A stretch of 64,000 nucleotides of DNA from Cytobacillus citreus (GTDB lineage: Bacteria; Bacillota; Bacilli; Bacillales; Cytobacillaceae): the NCBI RefSeq assembly GCF_018343665.1, contig NZ_JAGYPM010000004.1, positions 522,381 to 586,380 of the forward strand, written 5' to 3'. The notes below the pieces were generated by a model that saw only the letters and a program-made list of their open reading frames with translations, made no database searches and was not told where the DNA came from. This document shows positions 50,572 to 60,008 of the stretch, one piece after another (the stretch's first letter is position 1; each line of letters opens with the position of its first letter). The translations under genes and the position numbers were made by a program.

Positions 50572-51456
50572 ATGGCAAAGTATCGTGTGGTTTACACTCA
50601 ATTTTGGGATGATCCGAAGGTAGTAGAGGAAATGACACCGGAGGATAAGTATTTGTTTCTTTATTTGTTAACGAATAAAAATACGAAGCAAATCGGGATC
50701 TACACGATCACGAAGAAGCAAATGGCTTTTGATACGGGGTATTCGCAAGAGACCATTCAAAGTATCTTAGAGCGCTTGATCAATAAGCACAAACTTGTGA
50801 AATATAACCTGGATACACGGGAAATCGCAATTAAAAATTGGGGGAAATTCAATTTTATTCGCGGCGGAAAACCGGTGGAGGATTGCGTGAATGCTGAGTT
50901 AGAAAAGGTAAAAGACTTAGAGCTCATTCGGTATGTAGGAGAACATATTCGAAACGAAAAGGTGCGGAAACTATACGAGTCGTATACTGATTCTCCTTTT
51001 GAATGGTCCAAAGACGGGCCAGATGATCAATCGATTCGTGACGGTTTAGACGATACGTCCACGTTACGGGGGCAAAAAGAAAAACAAAAAGAAAAAGAAA
51101 AAGAAGAACAACTACTAAATCGTCAGTGTGGTCAGGTGTTTGATTTTTATCAACATAATTTTGGAGTACTTTCTCCATTTATCGCAGAGGAGATTGGAGA
51201 TTCCGTAGAAGAATTTGGGGAGCCTCTTGTGATGGAGGCTATGAAAATATCTTTATCTGTCGGCAAACGAAATTGGCGGTATACATATGGGATTTTGAAA
51301 AGATGGCGTGACGAACAGGTGAAAACAATGGAAGATGTATGGGCGTTGGAGAAGGAGTTTGAACAGCGAAAAAAGGCTCCAGCTATGACGGAAATGAGAC
51401 CCAATGTACCAGGCATTTATCAGCATAATCCGTCTGAAGGGGAGGACCTGCCATGA
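50572..51456 (+). CDS. DnaD-domain replication/primosome protein
   Basis: Start at ATG 50572 after AAGGGAGAG. 294 residues. The N-terminal winged helix is phage-type (MAKYRVVYTQFWDDPKVVEE, TPEDKYLFLYLLTNKNTKQI, LERLINKHKLVKYNLDTREI). A charged Lys/Glu/Gln linker (about 165-185) follows, then the DnaD/DnaB2 domain at about 190-275: FDFYQHNFGVLSPFIAEEIG, LVMEAMKISLSVGKRNWRYT, YGILKRWRDEQVKTMEDVWA. Such proteins load the replicative helicase in phages and plasmids. It overlaps the DnaB-like gene by four bases. Confidence 0.9.
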   Translation: MAKYRVVYTQFWDDPKVVEEMTPEDKYLFLYLLTNKNTKQIGIYTITKKQMAFDTGYSQETIQSILERLINKHKLVKYNLDTREIAIKNWGKFNFIRGGKPVEDCVNAELEKVKDLELIRYVGEHIRNEKVRKLYESYTDSPFEWSKDGPDDQSIRDGLDDTSTLRGQKEKQKEKEKEEQLLNRQCGQVFDFYQHNFGVLSPFIAEEIGDSVEEFGEPLVMEAMKISLSVGKRNWRYTYGILKRWRDEQVKTMEDVWALEKEFEQRKKAPAMTEMRPNVPGIYQHNPSEGEDLP

Positions 51457-52694
51457 CGGTCGAAAAAGCGCTGCTTGGCAGTATGCTGAAAGAGAATTTT
51501 TACATAGGTGATAGCATAATCCGGCCTGAACATTTTGAAGACCGGCGTCATCAAGCCATTTTTAGGGAAATGCGTCTTTTGCATGAAAAAGGCAGGAGCG
51601 TTGACATCATTACGCTCACCACAAAGGTGGATATGGAACCATTTGGAGGAATCTCCTATCTTTATGATTTACAATCGTACGCCAATCCGAAAAAGTTTGA
51701 TGAATATGAGCAGCTCCTTCTCGAGCAATGGAAAGAGCGGGAGAAGCGAAATATTTTAACACGGGCAAAAGAGGAGGATTGGGGAATCCAGCAAGTGATT
51801 CAGACCTTACATCTCATTGATGAAGCGAGAATGGATGACCATTTCTCCATTACAACGGCACTGGCTGAAGTGTATGAAGCGCCATGGCAGGAAGGGGAGC
51901 AAACAAAAGGGATTCCTACAGGGATTAACCTTTTGGATCAAATGACAAACGGTTTTCAAGCAGGAGAGCTGACGGTCATTGCGGCAAGGCCATCGATGGG
52001 AAAAACAGATGTGATGCTCCATTTTACGAAAGAAGCAGGCTGGCATGGATATCTTCCCGTTATTTTTTCACTCGAGATGCCTTATCAAAGCTTGGTCCAA
52101 AGATTAATTGCGTCGACAGGGGGAATTAATCGCATCAAATTACGGAACCCGTTTCAAAGTCTTAGTTTGGAGCAGAAGGAAGAATGGACGGACATTATCG
52201 GGCGTGTATCCATGACAGATGTGCAGATTTTTGACGGTGCCAGACAAACAATCGCTGAGATGAGAGCGAAAACGAGAAAGCTCATTCATCAATTTCCCGA
52301 ACAAAAACCAATCATCATGATTGATTATTTAACGTTAATTTGCCCAAAACAGGATTATGGCGGAAACATGCATTTGCAAGTGTCGGAAATTTCCCGGGAA
52401 TTGAAGATGCTTGCCAAGGAAATGAACTGCCCCGTAATTTTACTTGCCCAATTAAATCGGGCGGTGGAGCAAAGGCAAAATAAACGTCCCCTCATGTCGG
52501 ATATCCGTGAATCGGGGAGTGTCGAGCAAGATGCGGACGTCATAATTTTCCTCTACCGTGATACGTACTATGATCAGGCTTCTGACGAGAAACAGCTGGA
52601 GCTGATTATTTCAAAAAACCGCAACGGCCCAGTCGGTACCGTTTTTGCAAACTATAATCAATTTACGGGGAGAATTGAGGATGTCATCCATTAA
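51453..52694 (+). CDS. DnaB-family replicative helicase
   Basis: 413 residues, shorter than the chromosomal helicase (about 450). The N-terminal DnaB domain (VEKALLGSMLKENFYIGDSI, DRRHQAIFREMRLLHEKGRS) is followed by the RecA-type core: IPTGINLLDQMTNGFQAGEL, Walker A ARPSMGKTD, FSLEMPYQSLVQRLIAS, Walker B PIIMIDYLTLI, LAQLNRAVEQRQNKRPLMSD and arginine-finger region DVIIFLYRDTYY. Walker A ends T-D instead of T-A. Coupled to a DnaD protein, it is likely a mobile-element or prophage helicase rather than the housekeeping copy. Confidence 0.93.
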   Translation: MTVEKALLGSMLKENFYIGDSIIRPEHFEDRRHQAIFREMRLLHEKGRSVDIITLTTKVDMEPFGGISYLYDLQSYANPKKFDEYEQLLLEQWKEREKRNILTRAKEEDWGIQQVIQTLHLIDEARMDDHFSITTALAEVYEAPWQEGEQTKGIPTGINLLDQMTNGFQAGELTVIAARPSMGKTDVMLHFTKEAGWHGYLPVIFSLEMPYQSLVQRLIASTGGINRIKLRNPFQSLSLEQKEEWTDIIGRVSMTDVQIFDGARQTIAEMRAKTRKLIHQFPEQKPIIMIDYLTLICPKQDYGGNMHLQVSEISRELKMLAKEMNCPVILLAQLNRAVEQRQNKRPLMSDIRESGSVEQDADVIIFLYRDTYYDQASDEKQLELIISKNRNGPVGTVFANYNQFTGRIEDVIH

Positions 52695-53097
52695 AACTCT
52701 TTTTGAAGAGGCCATTTGCTATGAGGAACATGTCCTTGCTCATTACATTTTTTGCTTAATTCAAGAGGGAAAAATCGCATGGGATGATGAGGATTCTGTT
52801 TTATTCGAAGTCCAGCCTGATATAGAGAAATTGACAAACATGATTGAAAACAATTTTCTGGGTATTTGCAAGATTCATATGTATGCACTGAAGGTGAAGA
52901 AGGGGAAATGGGTATTTATTTTCGCCAAAAGCCCAGAAGAAGCGAAAGTACATTTGTGGAGAACAACGGGGAGTAAACCATTGAATTGCCAAGAACTTTC
53001 TCTGGATCAAGAGGTATTGATTGGCAATCGCTTTCTTAATTTTCGGGAATGGAAAAAGGAGCAGAGTGGATTTCCTTGTTTGGTTGGGTATTGTTGA
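52681..53097 (+). CDS. Unknown protein of the replication module
   Basis: Start at ATG 52681 with GGGGAG upstream, overlapping the helicase by 14 bases, so translationally coupled. 138 residues: [60 protein letters not shown] and [20 protein letters not shown]. The second half, with [11 protein letters not shown], resembles small phage-encoded proteins of unknown function. Third gene of the DnaD-DnaB operon. Confidence 0.75.
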   Translation: MSSIKTLFEEAICYEEHVLAHYIFCLIQEGKIAWDDEDSVLFEVQPDIEKLTNMIENNFLGICKIHMYALKVKKGKWVFIFAKSPEEAKVHLWRTTGSKPLNCQELSLDQEVLIGNRFLNFREWKKEQSGFPCLVGYC

Positions 53098-53104
53098 TGT
53101 GCTA

Positions 53105-53320
53105 AAATTAGCTTGTATAACCATAATCATCACTCATAGATTAAGTACATTAAAGGGAGCAGATACTATTCTTGTTTTAGACAAGGGAAGTATAGTTGAA
53201 ACGGGTACTCATGAAGAATTGATTCAGAAACGAAATCATTACTATCCTTTGTATGCAAATCAATATGAGCAGATTATCACGGTGAGGAGACAGTTAACCT
53301 GTCCCCTTGTCCCGTTGTAA
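53105..53320 (+). pseudogene. ABC exporter nucleotide-binding domain, C-terminal relic
   Basis: [20 protein letters not shown] then [20 protein letters not shown] is the H-loop and D-strand region of a peptide-exporter-type ATPase (ITHRL, G.I.E.GTHEELI). Walker motifs and membrane domain are missing and no start is present. The relic points at the M50-type protease gene, which converges from the opposite strand. Confidence 0.8.
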
Positions 53321-54364
53321 GGAATTTCTGACAATTTTTCTCTCGATGCTGGAAACATAATTATCCCATACGACATTTTCCAGAAACTCTTTTCCTTTCT
53401 GTTCTAGATTTGAATCTCTCTCCCTGCTCAATATGATAATGTTGTTCCGTTCTTGTCCAATTGTATCACCGGAATAATCATACTGTTCGATGACAGGGAG
53501 TTCTTTCCCCTGTAAAAGCTCAGCGGTTACATATAACTGTATCAATTCTGGTTTAAGTGGAGAATTACTTGGAAGGAATGCGGCCTGTTTTAATAATTGT
53601 GATGTTTTTTTATACTGATTGGTATCTATATAGTAATAAGCGATATATCTTCGAAGCTTTATTTCTAAATGTAGTGCTGTTCCTTTTAACGTTTGGAGAT
53701 CCTGATGTAAGTTCTTAAGAGCTAAAGATAGAAAAGAAGTTTTAAACGCTGTTTTCCCAGAGTCTATTCCATCTGCCAACATAACATAATCCAGTTTTTT
53801 TATTAGAATATCCTTTTGAAACAATGCTTGGTGATAGATGCGCAAGTAAACAACATATCCATCACTCTCACTTCCCAGAAAGTTTATTGGTATAATCGAA
53901 AATATATATAACATAAGAGACGCCAAAAGTAAATTAGCAAAAATCGTCTGTATGTTTTCCTGTGAAGTAACCTGAATCAGTGCAATGACTATAATCGAAA
54001 AAAAAAGATTCGCTAACGGTCCGCCCAATGAAAGACGTATGAATTTCTTCTCTAGATCGCTGATGATCTGTCGACTCATTGAGATGTCTGATTTTCCAAG
54101 GAACTCTTCCACCGTTTTGGAGAAGGAAAAGGATTTTTGTATAAAGTCATACTGAAAGAATCCGAAAGATACTTGATTCAACTTCCAGTCATCGATTTTT
54201 GCGATGATGATATGGCCAAGTTCATGTATAATCATAGCCAAATAATAACTTAATGGGAAGAAAACAATGTGTAAGAATAAATTATTGGTATGTTGAATGG
54301 CAATAGCTCCTATACTTCCCATACAAAATAGATGAAAGATAGGATAGAGCACTTTGCTAATCAA
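53294..54364 (-). CDS. M50-type membrane metalloprotease-like protein
   Basis: 356 residues from TTG 54364, with AAGGAAGTGAG upstream and overlapping the preceding LuxR relic (TTGA). Helices at about 5-25 and 30-46 lead into H47-E-L-G-H51, the zinc motif of site-2-type proteases. Further helices ([40 protein letters not shown]) complete an M50 core; the third ligand may be D167 ([10 protein letters not shown]). The C-terminal 170 residues look like TPR-style helices. M50 proteins of this kind accompany peptide exporters or process membrane-bound regulators. Confidence 0.8.
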   Translation of the reverse strand: MISKVLYPIFHLFCMGSIGAIAIQHTNNLFLHIVFFPLSYYLAMIIHELGHIIIAKIDDWKLNQVSFGFFQYDFIQKSFSFSKTVEEFLGKSDISMSRQIISDLEKKFIRLSLGGPLANLFFSIIVIALIQVTSQENIQTIFANLLLASLMLYIFSIIPINFLGSESDGYVVYLRIYHQALFQKDILIKKLDYVMLADGIDSGKTAFKTSFLSLALKNLHQDLQTLKGTALHLEIKLRRYIAYYYIDTNQYKKTSQLLKQAAFLPSNSPLKPELIQLYVTAELLQGKELPVIEQYDYSGDTIGQERNNIIILSRERDSNLEQKGKEFLENVVWDNYVSSIERKIVRNSLQRDKGTG

Positions 54365-54595
54365 TCGGTACTCACTTCCTTTACTTTATTAATTGTGAGC
54401 TGCTTCTCGTCAATTCCCAATAACAGCTCATGCACAATCAAACCAATTTGCAATTTCGTTTTTACATTCCATTTTCTTTTTATATTTTTAATGATCTCCC
54501 CAATACGTCGCTCACTGATTTGTAACTGATGTGCAATCGATTGGTTACTGTAAAAAAGGAGTACCTCCCCAAATTCTTGTATAATTTAAGTGACC
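54361..54595 (-). pseudogene. LuxR-type helix-turn-helix relic coupled to the protease gene
   Basis: The minus frame IIQEFGEVLLFYSNQSIAHQ then LQISERRIGEIIKNIKRKWN then KTKLQIGLIVHELLLGID is a LuxR/GerE DNA-binding domain. A stop directly upstream (about 54595) removes the N-terminal domain and no start codon with a ribosome binding site is visible. The stop codon overlaps the TTG of the protease gene, so the two were once a coupled operon. Confidence 0.7.
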
Positions 54596-54633
54596 AAACA
54601 AACATATCAAGAATAGAAAAGAGGTTGACTCCC

Positions 54634-54727
54634 ATGTATTATACGACAAGGAAGCCTGTTTGACATGCAAGATTTTTATGATTTGGAACCATCTAAACGT
54701 TTTGAAACAGTTTTTTTGAAGAGCTGA
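54634..54727 (+). pseudogene. Transposase N-terminal relic
   Basis: MYYTTRKP, one shifted frame, then LFDMQDFYDLEPSKRFETVF and a stop. The pattern resembles N-termini of IS1182-type transposases (FD.Q.LYDLEP..R....F). GAGGTTGAC precedes the ATG. Confidence 0.4.
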
Positions 54728-54762
54728 AGCAGTTCTAAACATATGATACGAGGAGATTTAGT

Positions 54763-55134
<372 letters not shown>

Positions 55135-55252
55135 AACAGACAAAATCCCTACCTTCAATTAGTCAGAATAATCCAAAATCACCATTTTGTTTAAATATTC
55201 ATTCGATTATACTAGTCTTGTATTTGAAAATAATGATAGTTTGGGAGGTTAT

Positions 55253-56407
55253 ATGTTGAAAAGATTATGGATGTCTTTTGTCGTAGTAATGTTCTTTGTG
55301 TCAGCACTGTTTTCATCTCAAGCAAATGCAGCTAACACCATTCCTGGTGGTCCATCGACAAATGGAAACACGAGTATGGACAGTATGATTACATACGATG
55401 ACATGATTAAAGAACTGAAGAAAATCGAACACACGAGTAAAGGGAAAGTAGAAGTATTCACGTTAGATGAATACGGAAAGAGTGAGCAGAACCGAAGTTT
55501 TTACGTAGCTAAAGTCGGTACAGGCCCAATGAAAATTTGGGTCCAAGCTCAAATTCACGGAGATGAAAAGTTAACAACGGATGCCGTATTAGAATTATTG
55601 AAGACTTTTGGTAGTAATGGATCCGAAGATATTGAAAAGATCTTAAAAGAAACAACTATTTATGCAATCCCAATGTATAATCCGGATGGAAGCATCATGA
55701 ACACGCGAACGACTGTGCTTCATGATGAAAATGGACAACCTAGAGTAGACAACAGAGGTCATGCCATGACCATTGATTTAAATCGTGATTGGGGAGAAAA
55801 CGGGTTTCAAGCAAAAGAATCACTTGTCTTCTACAAATACTGGGCAGATGTGAAACCAGATTTCGCTGTGGATCTTCACCACCAAGGATTTAAAACCGTT
55901 TACGGAACAAATGATTCAACATCCATGTCGCTTGGAGTATCATTAGCACCAAATGGACCGACTTTACCAAGTATTAAAGACGGCTTATACAATGACCTTA
56001 CACGCCAAATGAACGTCTATGTATATGATGCATTAAAAGATTACGGGTATATGCATATTGATCGTTACCAAACCGGTAGTGGTGATAAGAGATACGAGAT
56101 TGATATCAAAGGCGGAGTTGTTTCTGCTATGATGATGGGCTTAAACTACGACAATATCAATCCAACTAATCACAGCAACCCAGCCATCTTCTTTGAAACG
56201 AAAGGAAATACAAGAGATGGAAATCTAGGACAAAAATCAAACGGGCATTTAATCAAACAAAATTATCTTGGATTAAAAGCCTTACTTTACGGCTTAGTCA
56301 CAGGTGAAGTAGAAAAGGTTAATCCAAACCGTTGGGATGAAGAGATTCCAACTTACCCGCTAGCTGGTTATCAAACAGATTCTGGAATTGTTCCAGTAGG
56401 TTATTAA
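55253..56407 (+). CDS. Secreted M14-family zinc carboxypeptidase
   Basis: Start at ATG 55253, with TGGGAGG upstream. 384 residues. Signal peptide MLKRLWMSFVVVMFFVSALF to SSQANA. Zinc ligands H102 and E105 (QIHGDEKLTTDAV) and a late His (DLHHQG, about 209-210); the substrate-binding Asn/Arg region IDLNRDWGENGFQAKE and the catalytic Glu in FFETKGNTRDG. Processes peptides outside the cell. Related in sequence to the second M14 gene at 60009. Ends at a strong terminator. Confidence 0.92.
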   Translation: MLKRLWMSFVVVMFFVSALFSSQANAANTIPGGPSTNGNTSMDSMITYDDMIKELKKIEHTSKGKVEVFTLDEYGKSEQNRSFYVAKVGTGPMKIWVQAQIHGDEKLTTDAVLELLKTFGSNGSEDIEKILKETTIYAIPMYNPDGSIMNTRTTVLHDENGQPRVDNRGHAMTIDLNRDWGENGFQAKESLVFYKYWADVKPDFAVDLHHQGFKTVYGTNDSTSMSLGVSLAPNGPTLPSIKDGLYNDLTRQMNVYVYDALKDYGYMHIDRYQTGSGDKRYEIDIKGGVVSAMMMGLNYDNINPTNHSNPAIFFETKGNTRDGNLGQKSNGHLIKQNYLGLKALLYGLVTGEVEKVNPNRWDEEIPTYPLAGYQTDSGIVPVGY

Positions 56408-56415
56408 AAAAGAAC

Positions 56416-56452
56416 GAAGCCCCATTAGGAGTAATCCTATATGGGGCTTTGT
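56416..56452 (+). terminator. Terminator of the first M14 gene
   Basis: AAGCCCCAT / ATGGGGCTT stem with an inner TAGGA-GTAA-TCCTA hairpin, then TTGTCG. Confidence 0.8.
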
Positions 56453-56463
56453 CGTTCAGTTCA

Positions 56464-58024
56464 GTTTCTTTAGTTATTAACTCAAACTTCGCACCAAATA
56501 AATAAGTACGGTAGTTGAGACTATTTGGTTCTTCTTCATTTCAATATGATCCTTGACAATATGCTTAATAAATACAAAAAACACCTCATTATTTGGTATA
56601 GTGTGATTGTCCAGAAAACACTACCAAACAGAAGAGGTGCCTCCTATATGATAGAGCATAATGACCAAAACAATCAACTAACAAAAGTATTAAGAACAGT
56701 ATTCAGTGAATTAGAGATGTTTAAACATCTTCGAAATGCTGGAATTACTAAGAAATTTGGCTTCAAAGCTAGCTACTTATTTCAACTTGTTTTTTGTTTA
56801 ATCTTCCATCAGAAAAGTTGGTTTACCCTTTTAACATCAAAGAAGGGAGACCGCTATCCAGCTAAGGACGCTGTTTACCGTTTCTTGAATCATTCCAAGT
56901 TTGCTTGGCGTCGGTTTTTAACTCTTTTAAGTATCATGCCGTTCAAAAAGTGGATGCGCTTACGGATGTAAAGCGTTCAAAAGTATTGATCATAGACGAT
57001 TCCATGTTTGATCGTAATCGTAGTAAAAAGGTGGAGCTTCTCGCTCGTTGTATGGATCATTCCTCTTTGAATAAGCGTTTCTATAAAGGCTTTCGAATGC
57101 TTACTCTCGGTTGGTCAGATGGCTTTACATTTATGCCGCTGGATTTTACTTTATTGAGTTCGAAAAACGCTCAAATCAATGGGATTTCTGAGAATATTGA
57201 CAAACGTACTTCAGGATATAAACGTCGTGTTGAAGCGTTAGAAACAGCTCCTACCATCATTCCAAGTATGATAGAGAGAGCATTACAAGCAGGTGTCTCA
57301 TCTGAGTATGTGTTAATGGATACTTGGTTTACTCAACAACCCCTTATTCAATCCATCGTTGAAATCGGTCTTGATGTGATTGGCATGGTCAAGGCAACGA
57401 ATCAACGCTATTTAGTAAACAATCAAAAACTGTCTTTGAAACAACTATATAAGGTTGCCACACCTGTTTTAGACAAGAAAGGCATTTTGCGATCTATCCA
57501 TACAACGATGGCAAATGGTATTGAAGTAAAGGTTGTATTTGTTCGAAATCGCAACAAAAAGAGTGAATGGCTTGCGATTCTCAGCACAGATTGTACGCTT
57601 TCTGAACAAGAAATCATTCGTATCTATGGGATGCGTTGGGATATTGAAGTCTTCTTTAAGATGACTAAATCACTATTACGCCTTCAAAAAGAGTTCCAAG
57701 GTATGTCTTATGATTTGCTTATTAGCCATACAGCCATTGTGTTTTCTAGATATATCGTTTTATCGTGGCAGAACCGCTGCAATACAGATCATCGAACATT
57801 AGGTGGAATCTTCTATGAACTTTGCGATGAAGTAAATGAACTTGATTGGGCTGTAGCTTTACAGCAATTAATCGAGCTTCTTGAAGATACCCTAAAAAAG
57901 TCGAATAAAACAATTCAAAAATTATTCAAAAGTCAACTTCAGCAATGGATTGACGGTCTGCCTAACTATATCAAGGCTTATTTGTCGATTTCAGTCTGCG
58001 AAGTTTGAGTTATTAATCAGAAAC
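56464..58024 (+). mobile_element. IS4-like insertion sequence
   Basis: 1.56 kb bounded by imperfect inverted repeats. The left end reads GTTTCTTTAGTTATTAACTC then AAACTTCGCA. The right end, reverse-complemented, reads GTTTCTGATTAATAACTC then AAACTTCGCA. TAACTCAAACTTCGCA is identical in both. No convincing target-site duplication is visible. It lies between the M14 and M19 peptidase genes. Confidence 0.8.
56648..58008 (+). pseudogene. IS4-family DDE transposase with one frameshift
   Basis: ATG 56648 with AGAGGTG upstream opens MIEHNDQNNQLTKVLRTVFS and runs to FAWRRFLTLL near 56930, then reads SIMPFKKWMRLRM to a stop at 56971. The next frame continues KYHAVQKVDALTDVKRSKVL then IIDDSMFDRNRSKKVELLAR, with DDE signatures IIDDS (first Asp), LMDTWFTQQPL (second Asp) and YGMRWDIEVFFKMTKSLLRL (Y-x6-E region) to the end at 58008. 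A single shift near 56930-56945 separates the halves; it may be a mutation or a programmed shift. Confidence 0.85.
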
Positions 58025-58060
58025 GTATCAAGAAAGAAAACCTTCCTCTAATAGATTCCC

Positions 58061-58087
58061 GGTGCCTGGCCCCACGTGCGTTGGACC
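58061..58087 (+). repeat. GGTGCC family, 5' half element
   Basis: GGTGCCTGGCCCCACGTGCG then TTGGACC: only the left arm of the palindrome family, ending where the M19 gene region begins. Confidence 0.5.
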
Positions 58088-58104
58088 TAAAACAATTTAC
58101 AACT

Positions 58105-59532
58105 TTATTGATTAACATAGAAAATTCTAGTTTCTCTGGTGATTTTACCTGTATTATTAGCAACTTCGAAAGTAACGACATGAAATTTTTCTTTTAATGT
58201 TTCTTTAACCTGTAATGATATAGTTGAATTTTCCTTATCGAAAGTTGGCTTATATTCAATGCCATCAACGATTATCCGCATACTCGCCTCATCTAATTCA
58301 GATCCTTTATCTCGTACGATATTCGCTTTCAGAAGAGGTGTGTTGCTTTGAATAACTTCACCCATTTTGTAGTCTGGGATAACAGAAAGCGTTTGGCCAA
58401 CATTGTCAGGGTTATGTGCTGCCGCCTTTTCCACTTCTTTTAAAACACGTAATGTATTTTTTCCTAATAATTTCTCAAGATCTTGTTTTGAATAACCTCT
58501 TTTAACTAATTCCTCTGTTACCTTATACAATTCCGAAGAATCCTTTATATCGGATGGCAGTGGCCCTCCATCAAAATCGGAGCCAAGCGCTACATGATCG
58601 ATGCCAATCAATTTAACAGCATAATCAATATGATCTACATAGTCCTTTATATAGTTTGGTTTAGTAGGATATTCATATGTCAAAAACTCGGGATAAAAGA
58701 CAATGCCTACTACCCCACCATTTTTTGCTAATGCCTTAAGCTGTTCATCTGTTAAGTTTCGTTGATGATTTCTTAATGAATGTACGGCAGAGTGACTTGC
58801 AATAATCGGAGCTTTAGAAACCTTTATAACATCCCAAAACGTGTTTTCAGACATATGTGATACGTCAATGATCATTCCAAGTCTATTCATTTCTTCTGCG
58901 ACTTTTTTACCCAGTTCTGTCAACCCGCCTTGAGAAGGGGTTCTATCCGGATCCCCATATACTCTGTTTGCTCCTTCTCCTAAGGCGTTTGAATAGTTCC
59001 AGGTGAATCCTACTGCTCTGACCCCAAGGTCGTAGTATTGATGAAGTAATCCAATCGCATTATGTTCTTCTAAGGAATAAGCTCCTTCAATAGTTGGTAC
59101 AGCTGCAATTTTTCCAATCTGAATAGCTTTCTCAATTTCCTTTAAAGAAGGGGTGATACTGAAAATATCTGAATTCATTTCTTCAGTCCAATAAAGAGCA
59201 TTAATTAAAGCTAATGTTCTGCTTATGCTGCGTGGGTTATTTCCGTAGTAGCCTGATGTATATGCAGCAAAGAACGGAACTTTAAGCCCTCCATCACGAA
59301 GTTTTGGTATATCAATATGGAATGGAGTATTATTTTTAATATCGGTCGTTGGCAGCCATGTATTTGGATCGACTACCTGCATCATCGTATCATTATGGCT
59401 ATCCACGACTATCGAGTTAAAATGTATATCTAATGCGGTTGAATCTTTTGCGGACACCTCATTTTGTTGATATGTAAGTGTACAAGAAAATGCTAAAATG
59501 ACAGCGGCAAGAAATACAAAAAACTTTTTCAT
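58105..59532 (-). CDS. Secreted membrane-dipeptidase (M19)
   Basis: Start at ATG 59532 with GGGGAGG upstream. 475 residues: signal peptide (FFVFLAAVILAFSCTLTYQQ), then the M19 dipeptidase barrel with VVDSHNDTM (first His and Asp ligands), TIEGAYSLE (bridging Glu), IDVSHMSENTFWDV and IIASHSAVHSLRNHQRNL (later His ligands) and ALGSDFDGG. The last 90 residues are an added beta domain (IRIIVDGIEYKPTFDKENST). M19 enzymes cleave dipeptides, including ones with D-residues. It lies with two M14 peptidases, suggesting stepwise external peptide degradation. Confidence 0.93.
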   Translation of the reverse strand: MKKFFVFLAAVILAFSCTLTYQQNEVSAKDSTALDIHFNSIVVDSHNDTMMQVVDPNTWLPTTDIKNNTPFHIDIPKLRDGGLKVPFFAAYTSGYYGNNPRSISRTLALINALYWTEEMNSDIFSITPSLKEIEKAIQIGKIAAVPTIEGAYSLEEHNAIGLLHQYYDLGVRAVGFTWNYSNALGEGANRVYGDPDRTPSQGGLTELGKKVAEEMNRLGMIIDVSHMSENTFWDVIKVSKAPIIASHSAVHSLRNHQRNLTDEQLKALAKNGGVVGIVFYPEFLTYEYPTKPNYIKDYVDHIDYAVKLIGIDHVALGSDFDGGPLPSDIKDSSELYKVTEELVKRGYSKQDLEKLLGKNTLRVLKEVEKAAAHNPDNVGQTLSVIPDYKMGEVIQSNTPLLKANIVRDKGSELDEASMRIIVDGIEYKPTFDKENSTISLQVKETLKEKFHVVTFEVANNTGKITRETRIFYVNQ

Positions 59533-60008
59533 TAAAGAACCTCCCCGTAAGTTAGTACAAAATAAAGCTATTGAGTTTAGATAATTATATGACCACATTT
59601 TTCTACTTTTAGACAATACTGAGTATTCAGTGATTACGTCCTATTCCTTTTATCATACTTAAGAAAAATGAACGTAGCAAAGGACTTTAGCTCCTTCGAT
59701 TACCTATAACTTTATGAAATTATTAAAACAATGGATAAAAAAGAACCACGATGCAGGAACACAGTGACTCTTTTCTTTGCTTTTTGATATTTAACGCTTA
59801 ATTCAAAGACGATCACCAAGGGTCCAAAAGGGCAGCGAGTGATTCGGAAGTGATCTCCCGAATGTACTTGGGAGGGAGTTCACGTTGCGGAGTTGATTGC
59901 AGGTGGGTTTGCTGAAATGACCGCCGCAGACGAATGACTCGCAGCTACCTTTTTTAATACGTGCAATTATAATGCACCGGTCCCATAGAAATAGTTGCTA
60001 TATTAACT
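59533..60008. other. Intergenic region with a GC-richer structured patch
   Basis: Between the M19 start and the second M14 stop. Bases 59815-59960 are GC-richer, with GCAGCGAGTGATT and AATGACTCGCAGC near the two ends as an imperfect inverted repeat and TCGG...CCGA inside. No credible ORF. Possibly a decayed palindromic element. Confidence 0.4.

Noticed and set aside
50315..50638. 107-codon minus ORF
   Set aside because: Mostly antisense to the DnaD gene start and a plus-strand terminator; only its last 19 codons look protein-like.
56525..57000. Programmed frameshift in the IS4-like transposase
   Set aside because: No convincing slippery heptamer plus downstream structure was identified at 56925-56950; recorded as a frameshifted gene instead.
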